Shown: positions 1-5,668 of the stretch, piece after piece
Layout: every line of letters starts with the position of its first letter
Position numbering within the stretch: position 1 is the stretch's first letter
DNA from: RYN-124 sp046262175
Lineage (GTDB): Bacteria > Actinomycetota > Actinomycetes > Mycobacteriales > SCTD01
Length of the DNA: 6,563 bases
Assembly: GCA_046262175.1 (NCBI GenBank)
Contig: JBHENF010000167.1
Coordinates: 1-6,563 of the forward strand
Direction: 5' to 3'
Notes under the pieces: model-generated
The model's database searches: none
What the model saw: the letters and a program-made list of their open reading frames with translations, nothing else
Told to the model about the DNA's origin: nothing
Position numbers and translations under genes: made by a program

Positions 1-140
1 ATCTTGTCCTGGCCCCGCCGCAAGGTGTCGACGATGCCGCCGTTCAGCGCGGTCGTGCCGACGACGATCCCCAGCGCCAGCGCGAGGAAGACCGCGATGA
101 TCGACACCAGGTGGTACCGGAAGTCAATGATGGCGGCCAC
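1..140 (-). CDS. SteB/MctB family membrane-anchored protein ('copper transporter' family), N-terminal part only
   Basis: Only the first 46 codons are inside the window; the gene runs off the left edge. After a three-residue lead (VAA), the product reads IIDFRYHLVS followed by one hydrophobic helix (about residues 11-30) ending in GIVVGTT. This is the N-terminal signature of the actinobacterial family that includes M. tuberculosis Rv1698 (MctB, described as a copper-efflux channel) and corynebacterial SteB, a partner of SteA in cell separation. The helix is expected to anchor a mostly extracytoplasmic protein. The start is uncertain. GTG at 140 is the nearest standard start, but homologues usually begin MIDFRYH, and the codon at that methionine is ATC (129-131). 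A GGGGGTGG purine run overlaps the GTG instead of preceding it. The family assignment from this short stretch is good. Whether this copy handles copper or division cannot be decided here; steA further right favours division. Confidence 0.75.
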   Translation of the reverse strand, partial: MAAIIDFRYHLVSIIAVFLALALGIVVGTTALNGGIVDTLRRGQDK

Positions 141-268
141 CCCCGGCGCTCTGGCCGCGCCCGGAACGAGCCGGCCGTGCGACCCGCGTGACGCTCAGGG
201 CGCCGCCCGTACGCAGCCCGCGCTCCCTGTCGGAAGGCTCGGCGGTTCGGGCGACGGACACGCTCGGG

Positions 269-297
269 ACGGTAGTCGCGGCACGGAGCAGGGTCAG
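269..297 (-). promoter_or_regulatory. Candidate promoter for the steB/mctB-like gene
   Basis: Reading the minus strand, CTGACC (292-297) resembles a -35 element. It is separated by exactly 17 nt from TACCGT (269-274), which fits the TANNNT -10 pattern of actinobacterial housekeeping promoters. Transcription would start near 262, giving a leader of about 120 nt. The -35 match is only four of six bases, so this is a suggestion from spacing and position. It fits the need for a separate promoter, because the gene lies 192 nt behind its upstream neighbour. Confidence 0.3.
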
Positions 298-306
298 TTC
301 TGACCC
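291..306. repeat. Perfect-armed dyad GGGTCAG-TT-CTGACCC, candidate operator or terminator stem
   Basis: Seven-base arms (291-297 and 300-306) are exact inverted copies around two central bases, and the match ends abruptly outside the arms. The dyad lies 26 nt past the stop codon of the GGDEF gene and overlaps the candidate -35 element of the steB/mctB-like gene. The short symmetric form suits a dimeric repressor site. As RNA it would form a six-pair stem with a four-base loop, with no U-run after it, so a terminator role is weaker but possible. Confidence 0.4.
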
Positions 307-332
307 GCGGGCGACCGGTATGACGTTCGCCG

Positions 333-1781
333 CTAGACCTGCCTCGGCGCCAGGCGCCAGCAGTTCCGGCCGGCACGCTTGGCTTCGTACAGTGCGGCGT
401 CAGCCCGCCCGCGCACCTCGCGGGCCTCGGAGCCCAGCGCTGCGACGCCGATGCTGATCGTGGTGCGCTGGGCTCGGGCCGCGTTCAGCAGTCGGTCCGC
501 GACCTCCTCGCAGTCGGCGCGTCCGGCGGCGTTGTGCAGGAGCGCCGCGAACTCGTCGCCCCCGACGCGGTAGAGCCGGTCCGGTGCCCGCAGCTCCCGT
601 TGGAGGGAGGCCGCCAGCGCGACGAGGAGGTCGTCGCCAGCCAGATGGCCGCCCGAGTCGTTGATGGTCTTGAAGTCGTCGACGTCCAGCAGCAAGCAGG
701 CCTGGGCAGCGCTGCGGCCGCCGCGCGCGGCCGCCGCCGCCCGTTCGAGGTCGGCGCCGAACGCTGCTGCGTTCGGCAGCCCCGTGAGCGCGTCCGTCAC
801 GGCAAGTCGCTGCCACTCCTGCGCGGCCTTGGTGACAGCCAGGGCCGCGGCGGTCTGCGCGGCCAGCAGCTCCAGCACCGCTTCCCGCTCGATCGAGGCG
901 GCGTCCCGCGTGGTGAGGCGCTGCCGCTCGTCCAGGGTGAGCAGGAGCCCGGTGACGGAGCCCGCGGCGATCATCGGATGAGCGGACAGGCACGACGCGC
1001 CGGCGGTCGCGAGGAACGCGTACTCGGGCGGAGCGTCCGGCCAGTAGGTGACGTGGGACGACGTCCCCGCTGAGACGGTCGCGGCCACCACGTCGAACGC
1101 CGGCGGGGACCAGCGGCGCACTGCCTGCGCCAGCGAGCCGTACGCGGCTGCCACGTACCAGCCGTCCCGGCCCGACTGCACGACTGCCGCAGACGACATC
1201 TGTGACAGCTCCACCGCAGCGCGCGCGGCGCGTTGGACGATGTGCGGCACCTCGGTGAGCGAGGTGAGCTCCACCGCGAGCCGGGCCAGGCGTTGCGGGA
1301 GCGAGACCGGCTGCAGCCCGCCGTGCGCGTCCAGCCAGGCCTCGAGGCGATCGGCGACCAGCGTGAGGTCCGCCAGCGCGCTGGTGGGCAGCGGCCCCGT
1401 GGACTCGACGTTGACCGCTCCGACGACCTCCCCGCGGCACCGCACCGGGACGCACGCCTCAGCGGCGATGTCGGGGCGGGCGAAGATGAACTCCGGCACT
1501 GCCGTCACATCCGTGATCAGGCGCGGCCGACCGCTCGCCACGACTCCACCGATGACGCCCACGCCGGGCGGCTGGCCGTCGGCGACCTGGTAGTACCCGA
1601 GCGCCTCCATGCAGCGAAGGCGGCCGTCGAAGAGCAGGTACACGCTGGGCAGCGCGTAGCCGGCCAGCTGCAGCTCCCGCGCCGCGCCGGAACACGCGTC
1701 GGCCAAGGAACCCTCCGGCCCGCGCTCCGCCGCCGACGGCTCCGCGGTGGCTGCGACACCTGCCCTCTCGACGCCGGTCAT
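333..1781 (-). CDS. Diguanylate cyclase with two GAF-like sensor regions and an I-site
   Basis: The 482-residue product is a cytoplasmic signalling enzyme that would make cyclic di-GMP from two GTP. Residues about 25-150 form a GAF domain (GVIGGVVASGRP, then VPVRCRGEVVGAVNVES). Residues about 160-315 look like a second, more divergent GAF region. Residues about 320-482 are the GGDEF domain: DALTGLPN (330-337), LDVDDFKTIND with metal-binding D366, GGHLAGDD, and a canonical GGDEF at 407-411. R398-A-P-D401 sits exactly five residues before GGDEF, matching the RxxD product-inhibition site, so activity and feedback are both expected. The arginine usually following the asparagine of DxLTGLxNR is alanine here. 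No membrane segment is visible. The reading frame stays open to 2081, but that extension is low-complexity and overlaps the upstream gene. The ATG at 1781 is preferred, with an AGAGGAG ribosome site (1793-1799) at an 11-nt spacing. The GAF ligand is unknown. Confidence 0.9.
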   Translation of the reverse strand: MTGVERAGVAATAEPSAAERGPEGSLADACSGAARELQLAGYALPSVYLLFDGRLRCMEALGYYQVADGQPPGVGVIGGVVASGRPRLITDVTAVPEFIFARPDIAAEACVPVRCRGEVVGAVNVESTGPLPTSALADLTLVADRLEAWLDAHGGLQPVSLPQRLARLAVELTSLTEVPHIVQRAARAAVELSQMSSAAVVQSGRDGWYVAAAYGSLAQAVRRWSPPAFDVVAATVSAGTSSHVTYWPDAPPEYAFLATAGASCLSAHPMIAAGSVTGLLLTLDERQRLTTRDAASIEREAVLELLAAQTAAALAVTKAAQEWQRLAVTDALTGLPNAAAFGADLERAAAAARGGRSAAQACLLLDVDDFKTINDSGGHLAGDDLLVALAASLQRELRAPDRLYRVGGDEFAALLHNAAGRADCEEVADRLLNAARAQRTTISIGVAALGSEAREVRGRADAALYEAKRAGRNCWRLAPRQV

Positions 1782-1881
1782 CGCCGGTGCTGCTCCTCTG
1801 CTGGCGCCCTGCACTGATGGCCCGGTGACTGCCGCGCATCCAGGCCGGACAGCCGGCTCGCGCGCGGAACGTACGGCGAAC

Positions 1882-2175
1882 CTAGCGGCTCGAGCCCTGG
1901 TGGTCGCCGTTCCCGGCCGCCAGCGGGCGCATCGCAGCCCCGCGCTGGGCGAGGCCGAACGTCGCGAGCTTGCGGACGGCGACGATGAGCGCTGCTCCGG
2001 CGATCGCCTTGAGGCCTGGGCTCCCGGCGAGCCGCAGGAGACCGGCGGCGAGCAGGTAGTCCAGCAGCACCCCCAGCGCAAGACGCAGGTCCCGTACGCA
2101 CGCCGCTGCCAACGCTGCGCACAGCAGCCCGAGCAGGCTGCAGAGCAGCGCCGCCGCCTGCAGAGCTGCGTGCAC
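1882..2175 (-). CDS. Small multi-pass membrane protein, DUF1622-linked
   Basis: The 97-residue product is largely hydrophobic, with probable membrane segments at about 5-26, 31-50 and 55-75, and basic or polar residues between them (VRDLR, VRKLATF). The tail of about 20 residues is polar. The GTG start lies one base past the TGA of the DUF1622 gene (TGAGGTG) with no good ribosome site of its own, so translation is probably coupled to that gene. I recognise the DLRLALGVLLDYLLAAGLLRLAG and ALIVAVRKLATFGLA pattern as typical of short proteins beside DUF1622 genes in actinobacteria, but know no function. The adjacent genes suggest a paired membrane complex; that is inference. The spacer to the GGDEF gene is 100 nt, so co-transcription with it is possible but not shown. 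Confidence 0.75.
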   Translation of the reverse strand: MHAALQAAALLCSLLGLLCAALAAACVRDLRLALGVLLDYLLAAGLLRLAGSPGLKAIAGAALIVAVRKLATFGLAQRGAAMRPLAAGNGDHQGSSR

Positions 2176-2176
2176 C

Positions 2177-2593
2177 TCAGGTGCTCGTGGCGTCGCTGCG
2201 ATCGCCGGTCCGCTGCTCCACCTCAGCGCGCTCGCGCCTGATCTCCTTGGCCAGGAAGTAGTTCAGAACGGTGCGGATCGCGGCGATCGCGGCGAGTTTC
2301 CCGATCTCGGCGAACGTCGGCGCGATCGCCGTGCTCAGGACGTCGCTGGCGAGCTGGAACTCCAGGCCGAGCGTGAGATAGCGGCCGAGCCCGAGGCGGA
2401 CCCGGACGAACTCCTCGTCCCTGTGCCGCGCCAGCGCCGCACGGGCGAACCCGATCGCGGCCAGGACCGCACCCAGGAAGATGACCACGGCGCCGGCCGC
2501 CTCGACGAGGCGGACCAGGAGGTCCACGTAGTTCCGCAGCACCTCCTCCGACAGCAGCGAGGCCGGGAACCCCTCGGACGCGAGCGAAGGCAT
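2177..2593 (-). CDS. DUF1622 family membrane protein
   Basis: The 138-residue product has the features of the DUF1622 family: a long hydrophobic segment at about 24-50 (LVEAAGAVVIFLGAVLAAIGF), then RVRLGLGRYLTLGLEFQLASDVLSTAIAP, then a conserved EIGKLAAIAAIRTVLNYFLAKEI block at 96-118. Two or three membrane passes are likely, with a charged C-terminal tail (RRERAEVEQRTGDRSD) that should be cytoplasmic. Length is usual for the family. The family has no established biochemical role that I know of. It is first of a tight two-gene pair with the 97-residue membrane protein downstream and divergent from the LVIVD gene. The ATG at 2593 is the obvious start, but the ribosome site is poor: the nearest purine run, GGGGGTAG, is about 10 nt upstream. 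Confidence 0.88.
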   Translation of the reverse strand: MPSLASEGFPASLLSEEVLRNYVDLLVRLVEAAGAVVIFLGAVLAAIGFARAALARHRDEEFVRVRLGLGRYLTLGLEFQLASDVLSTAIAPTFAEIGKLAAIAAIRTVLNYFLAKEIRRERAEVEQRTGDRSDATST

Positions 2594-2717
2594 GGGCGTC
2601 CGCTACCCCCGTCCGAGCAGATGACGCACGGCACACGCGGCAGGGAACCGCGGCCGGACGTCGAAAGGAGCAGCCAACTCCCGGTCCACCCAGCCCCGCC
2701 CCCGCGGGATCGACCAG
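2594..2717. other. Divergent intergenic spacer between DUF1622 and LVIVD genes
   Basis: This 124-bp spacer must hold the promoters of both divergent genes, unless they start inside each other's coding sequence. No convincing TANNNT -10 element was found on either strand. It contains AAAGGAG at 2664-2670, a good ribosome-site match on the plus strand, but no usable start codon follows within 40 nt and the LVIVD ATG is 47 nt away. A GC palindrome, CCCGCGGG, sits at 2701-2708. Confidence 0.5.
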
Positions 2718-4154
2718 ATGAGGGCTCAGATGCGCCTGCGCACCTGGCGGCTGTTCGCCGCCGCCACCCTGACCGTGTCCACCATCGGTGTCGCCGGCAT
2801 CGCCAGCGGCGAGACCACGCCTGCGCAGCCCGCCCCCACCCCGGGAATCGGCTGCGACGCCGGATCGCTGCCCGAGACGACGCAAGGTCGGGCCCCGTAC
2901 GGGGACTACGACAGCGGCCGCGCCGCGCTGGGCTACACCTGCAACGCGACACAGGTCGCCCACTTCGGCGGGACCAGCGGCGGCTACCGCGTGGAGCGCT
3001 ACGTCGACGCCGCGGGCCACGAGTGCGCGTACTACGACTCCACGCTCCTGTTCCCGGCCACGGCCGGCGGTCAGGGCACCGAGACCACCGGCGTCTACGC
3101 GATGGACCTGACGGACCCGGCGAAGCCGGTGCACACCGACACGCTGCGCACACCGGCCATGCAGTCCCCGCACGAGTCGCTCCGCCTCAACACCGCGCGC
3201 GGCCTGCTGGTCGCCGACATGGGCTACCCGACGACGCAGCCGGGCTTCGTCGACGTCTACAGCGTCACGAAGGACTGCCGGCACCCGGAGCTGCTGTCCT
3301 CGACGCCGATCGGGATCCTCGGCCACGAGAGCGGCTTCTCCCCCGACGGCAACACGTACTGGGTGGCCTCGCTGAGCGGCAAGACGCTCGCCGCGATCGA
3401 CCTGACCGAGCCGCGGGTGCCGAGCCTGCTCTGGCTCTCCCGCGACTACACCCCGCACGGCGTCTCGATCAGCAACGACGGCAACCGGCTGTACATGGCC
3501 GACAACGGGAACAAGGGCCTGACGATCCTCGACGTCAGCCAGATCCAGGCGCGCGCGGCGAACCCGCAGGTGCCGGTCGTCAGCCACCTGACCTGGCCTG
3601 AGGTCGGCACGCCGCAGAACGCGACGCCGTTCACCCGCGACGGCCACCCGTACCTCATGGAGATCGACGAGTTCGGCAGCGGCGCGAAGATCGGCGCCGC
3701 CCGGATCATCGACATCGCCGACGAGAAGGCCCCGACGGTCGTGTCGAACATGCGCCTCGCCGTCAACCAGGCGTCCGCGCAGGGCGCCGATCTCGAGAAG
3801 GACCCGGGCAACGACCAGCTGTTCCAGGGCTACCAGGGCCACTACTGCTCGCTGCCGAGCCGGGTCAACCCGAACGTCATCGCGTGCAGCTTCATCATGT
3901 CGGGCCTGCGGGTGTTCGACATCCGGGACCCGCTGAACCCGGTGGAGATCGCGTACTTCAACAAGCCGCTGCTGCCCGGTAAGGGCGTCAACCCGAAGCA
4001 GGCCGGCTCGTTCGCGATGTCGGCACCTGCGTACGACGACGAGACCGGCGACATCTGGTACTCCGACGGCAACAGCGGCTTCTACGTCGTACGCCTCACC
4101 AAGGGCGCGCACGTGAACACGTTCGCCAAGAAGGTGCTGCTCCCGGGCAACTAG
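2718..4154 (+). CDS. Secreted LVIVD-repeat beta-propeller protein
   Basis: The 478-residue product begins with a signal peptide: basic MRLRTWR, a hydrophobic core (AAATLTVSTIGVAGIA), and probable cleavage near residue 29. A short proline-rich linker follows. The body has repeated propeller strands ending in D-hydrophobic-x-(D/E)-P-x-x-P: MDLTDPAKPV (129-138), IDLTEPRVPS (227-236), IDIADEKAPT (331-340) and FDIRDPLNPV (400-409), plus ILDVSQIQ. These are hallmarks of LVIVD-repeat proteins. Six cysteines (46, 75, 103, 187, 377, 390) could form disulfides outside the cell. Histidines recur in similar settings (SPHESL, LGHESGFSPDG, TPHGVSISNDG, QGHYC). Substrate and catalytic role are unknown; it may be only a binding scaffold. 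The alternative ATG at 2730 has a better ribosome site (GAGGG, five-nt gap) and would remove only four residues before the signal peptide. It converges on steA and shares its stop tetramer. Confidence 0.88.
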   Translation: MRAQMRLRTWRLFAAATLTVSTIGVAGIASGETTPAQPAPTPGIGCDAGSLPETTQGRAPYGDYDSGRAALGYTCNATQVAHFGGTSGGYRVERYVDAAGHECAYYDSTLLFPATAGGQGTETTGVYAMDLTDPAKPVHTDTLRTPAMQSPHESLRLNTARGLLVADMGYPTTQPGFVDVYSVTKDCRHPELLSSTPIGILGHESGFSPDGNTYWVASLSGKTLAAIDLTEPRVPSLLWLSRDYTPHGVSISNDGNRLYMADNGNKGLTILDVSQIQARAANPQVPVVSHLTWPEVGTPQNATPFTRDGHPYLMEIDEFGSGAKIGAARIIDIADEKAPTVVSNMRLAVNQASAQGADLEKDPGNDQLFQGYQGHYCSLPSRVNPNVIACSFIMSGLRVFDIRDPLNPVEIAYFNKPLLPGKGVNPKQAGSFAMSAPAYDDETGDIWYSDGNSGFYVVRLTKGAHVNTFAKKVLLPGN

Positions 4155-4169
4155 AACAGGGAGCTCAGC
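4136..4169. terminator. Candidate bidirectional terminator hairpin around shared CTAG stop
   Basis: GCTG-CTCCC (4136-4144) can pair with GGGAG-CT-CAGC (4159-4169), giving nine base pairs with a two-base bulge around a 14-nt loop. The loop holds the CTAG that ends both convergent genes. No U-run follows on either strand, which is common for actinobacterial terminators but weakens the call. There is no other intergenic space in which transcription of the two genes could end. Confidence 0.35.
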
Positions 4170-5332
4170 CAGAACAGGAAGCTGTGCCACTGGTCGCCGA
4201 GGAGCGACGTGTAGGCACGGCCCACCGTTGAGGCGGCGACCGCGACGGCCATCGCCACGAACGCGGCGAGCACCAGGAACACCAGCGACAGGGTCGAGAT
4301 CCGGCTCCGGTACAGCCGGCTGACGCCCTTCGCATCGACCAGCTTCCCGCCGACCCGCAGCCGGGTCAGGAACGTCGACGCCATGCCCTGCCGGCCCTTG
4401 TCGAGGAACTCGACCAGCGTCGCGTGCGTGCCGACGGCGACGATCAACGAGGCGCCCTTCTCATCGGCGAGCAGCAGGGCGACGTCCTCGCTGGTGCCGG
4501 CCGCCGGGAAGACGACGCCGCTGACGCCGAGGTCCTGGACGCGCTGCAGCCCGGGTGCGCGCCCGTCGGCGTAGGCGTGCACGACGACCTCGGCGCCGCA
4601 GCGCAGCGTCTCGTCGCTGACGGAGTCCATGTCGCCGACGATGACGTCCGGCTGGTACCCCGCCTCGCGCAGCGCGTCGGCGCCGCCGTCCACGCCCACG
4701 AGGATCGGCCGGTACTCCCGGATGTAGGGCCGCAGCACCGCCAGGTCCTCTCGGTAGTCGTAGCCGCGTACGACCACCAGCACGTGCCGGCCGACGAAGT
4801 CGGTGCGGACGTTGGGGACGCCGACGCCGTCGAGCAGCAGCGCCCGCTCCTTGAGCAGGTACTCCATGGTGTTGGCCGCGAACGCCTCGAGCTGCGTGTG
4901 CAGACCGGCGCGCGCCTCCGCCATCGCCGCGGTGATGGACAGCGCGTCCTGCTCGACGCCCTTCGCGACGACCCGGTCGTCGACGTAGACGATGCCGCCG
5001 TCGACGCGGACGAGCTCTCCCTCGCGGACGGCGGAGAAGACGTCGGTGCCGACGTCGTCGACGAGCGGGATGCCGCCCGCCAGCAGGATCTCCGGGCCGA
5101 GGTTGGGGTAGCGGCCGCTGGTGCTCTGCGCGGCGTTGACGACCGCGCCGACCTTGGCCGCGACCAGCGCGTCGGCGCTGACCCGGTCGATGTCGACGTG
5201 GTCGATGATCGCGATGTCACCCGGCTTGAGCCGCTTGGTGAGGTCCTTCGTACGCCGGTCGAGCCGGCCCACGCCGGTGACGCCCGGCAGGCGCTCGGCC
5301 GACCGGCCGCGGCGCAGCGACGTCAGCCTCAT
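4151..5332 (-). CDS. steA: SteA, cytokinesis/cell-separation protein with TPK-like fold
   Basis: The 393-residue product closely resembles M. tuberculosis Rv1697 in blocks: KPGDIAIIDHVDIDR (36-50), SGRYPNLGPE (72-81), QLEAFAANTMEYL (147-159), HAYADGRAPGLQRVQDLGV (252-270), FPAAGT (275-280) and STFLTRLRVGGKLVDAKGV (319-337). GVDGGADAL (213-221) and DVIVGDMDSV (229-238) resemble the nucleotide-binding core of thiamin pyrophosphokinases. One transmembrane helix (about 346-367) lies near the C-terminus, leaving a short tail rich in W and F. In corynebacteria SteA works with SteB in daughter-cell separation linked to the peptidoglycan hydrolase pathway. A thiamin role is unlikely. Length and ends fit the family. 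The ATG at 5332 lacks a clear ribosome site, so coupling to the upstream 83-residue gene (46-nt gap) is plausible. Unlike in mycobacteria, the next gene downstream is not the SteB homologue. Confidence 0.92.
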   Translation of the reverse strand: MRLTSLRRGRSAERLPGVTGVGRLDRRTKDLTKRLKPGDIAIIDHVDIDRVSADALVAAKVGAVVNAAQSTSGRYPNLGPEILLAGGIPLVDDVGTDVFSAVREGELVRVDGGIVYVDDRVVAKGVEQDALSITAAMAEARAGLHTQLEAFAANTMEYLLKERALLLDGVGVPNVRTDFVGRHVLVVVRGYDYREDLAVLRPYIREYRPILVGVDGGADALREAGYQPDVIVGDMDSVSDETLRCGAEVVVHAYADGRAPGLQRVQDLGVSGVVFPAAGTSEDVALLLADEKGASLIVAVGTHATLVEFLDKGRQGMASTFLTRLRVGGKLVDAKGVSRLYRSRISTLSLVFLVLAAFVAMAVAVAASTVGRAYTSLLGDQWHSFLFWLSSLF

Positions 5333-5378
5333 CCCGGGCGAGCGTGCCAGAGGCGCTGCGGTCGTCGCGGCAGGCGCG

Positions 5379-5630
5379 CTAGTCGCGCGGGGTGGCCAGG
5401 AACAGCGTCAGCTCGCGCAGCCCGCGCTCGTACTCGGTCGTGATCGCCCGCTGCGAGGGGACGAGCGGGGTCAGGTTCGGCGGCGGCAGGTCGTCCGGGA
5501 GGGGCGCCGGCAGCTGCCGGGCCGGCCGGCGCGGGAGCCCGGTCGCCTTCCAACCCTGGTCCTTCGCGTGCTGAAGGCACGCCACCAGAACGCCACCCGC
5601 GATTACCAGCAGGAACACCGCCACGACCAT
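5379..5630 (-). CDS. Small single-pass membrane protein of unknown function
   Basis: This 83-residue product starts directly with a hydrophobic helix (MVVAVFLLVIAGGVLVAC, residues 1-18). A basic stretch (HAKDQGWKATGLPRRPAR), a proline-rich linker (about 44-61) and a short amphipathic end (EYERGLRELTLFLATPRD) follow. Positive charges after the helix predict an outside N-terminus and cytoplasmic tail. LVAC at 15-18 would fit a lipobox, but there is no basic n-region, so a lipoprotein is less likely. It matches no family I recognise. It lies between an Eis-like acetyltransferase (38 nt) and steA (46 nt) on the same strand and has one of the strongest ribosome sites here, so it is probably real and well translated. 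An accessory role for SteA is a guess from position only. Confidence 0.72.
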   Translation of the reverse strand: MVVAVFLLVIAGGVLVACLQHAKDQGWKATGLPRRPARQLPAPLPDDLPPPNLTPLVPSQRAITTEYERGLRELTLFLATPRD

Positions 5631-5633
5631 CTG

Positions 5634-5642
5634 CCACCTCCT
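5634..5642 (-). promoter_or_regulatory. Near-perfect ribosome binding site of the 83-residue protein gene
   Basis: The minus strand reads AGGAGGTGG, with core AGGAGG six nt before the ATG at 5630. It fixes the start of this small gene and argues that it is truly translated. The neighbouring steA start has nothing comparable. Confidence 0.8.
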
Positions 5643-5668
5643 GGTGTGTTCCTCGGCAGGTCCGACCC

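Noticed and set aside
44..376. Minus-strand 110-codon frame across the left spacer
   Set aside because: Arg-rich, without family features, and in a different frame from the clear SteB/MctB-type N-terminus it overlaps.
1782..1881. c-di-GMP riboswitch or terminator ahead of the cyclase gene
   Set aside because: No conserved GEMM core was seen. The only hairpin (1844-1857, five pairs with a four-base loop) is too weak and has no U-run.
1782..2081. N-terminal extension of the diguanylate cyclase to 582 residues
   Set aside because: The extra 100 residues are low-complexity Arg/Ser/Ala sequence, overlap most of the 97-residue membrane protein gene in another frame, and precede a better start at 1781 with a ribosome site.
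2664..2670. AAAGGAG as ribosome site of an undetected leader peptide
   Set aside because: No ATG, GTG or TTG follows at a usable distance, and the next start belongs to the LVIVD gene 47 nt away; probably chance.
2223..4190. Minus-strand open frame of 655 codons antisense to the LVIVD gene
   Set aside because: Composition is Arg/Val/Ala-rich with no family pattern. It covers a clear secreted propeller gene and runs into the DUF1622 gene, as expected for shadow frames at this GC content.
4580..4710. Thiamin pyrophosphokinase activity for the steA product
   Set aside because: The GVDGGADAL and GDMDSV motifs reflect a shared fold. Whole-length similarity, including the C-terminal membrane helix, is to SteA proteins, which are not known thiamin enzymes.
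4424..5443. Plus-strand open frame of 339 codons antisense to steA
   Set aside because: Repetitive Asp/Val/Ala/Arg composition with no recognisable motif, opposite a well-conserved steA; a GC-driven shadow.
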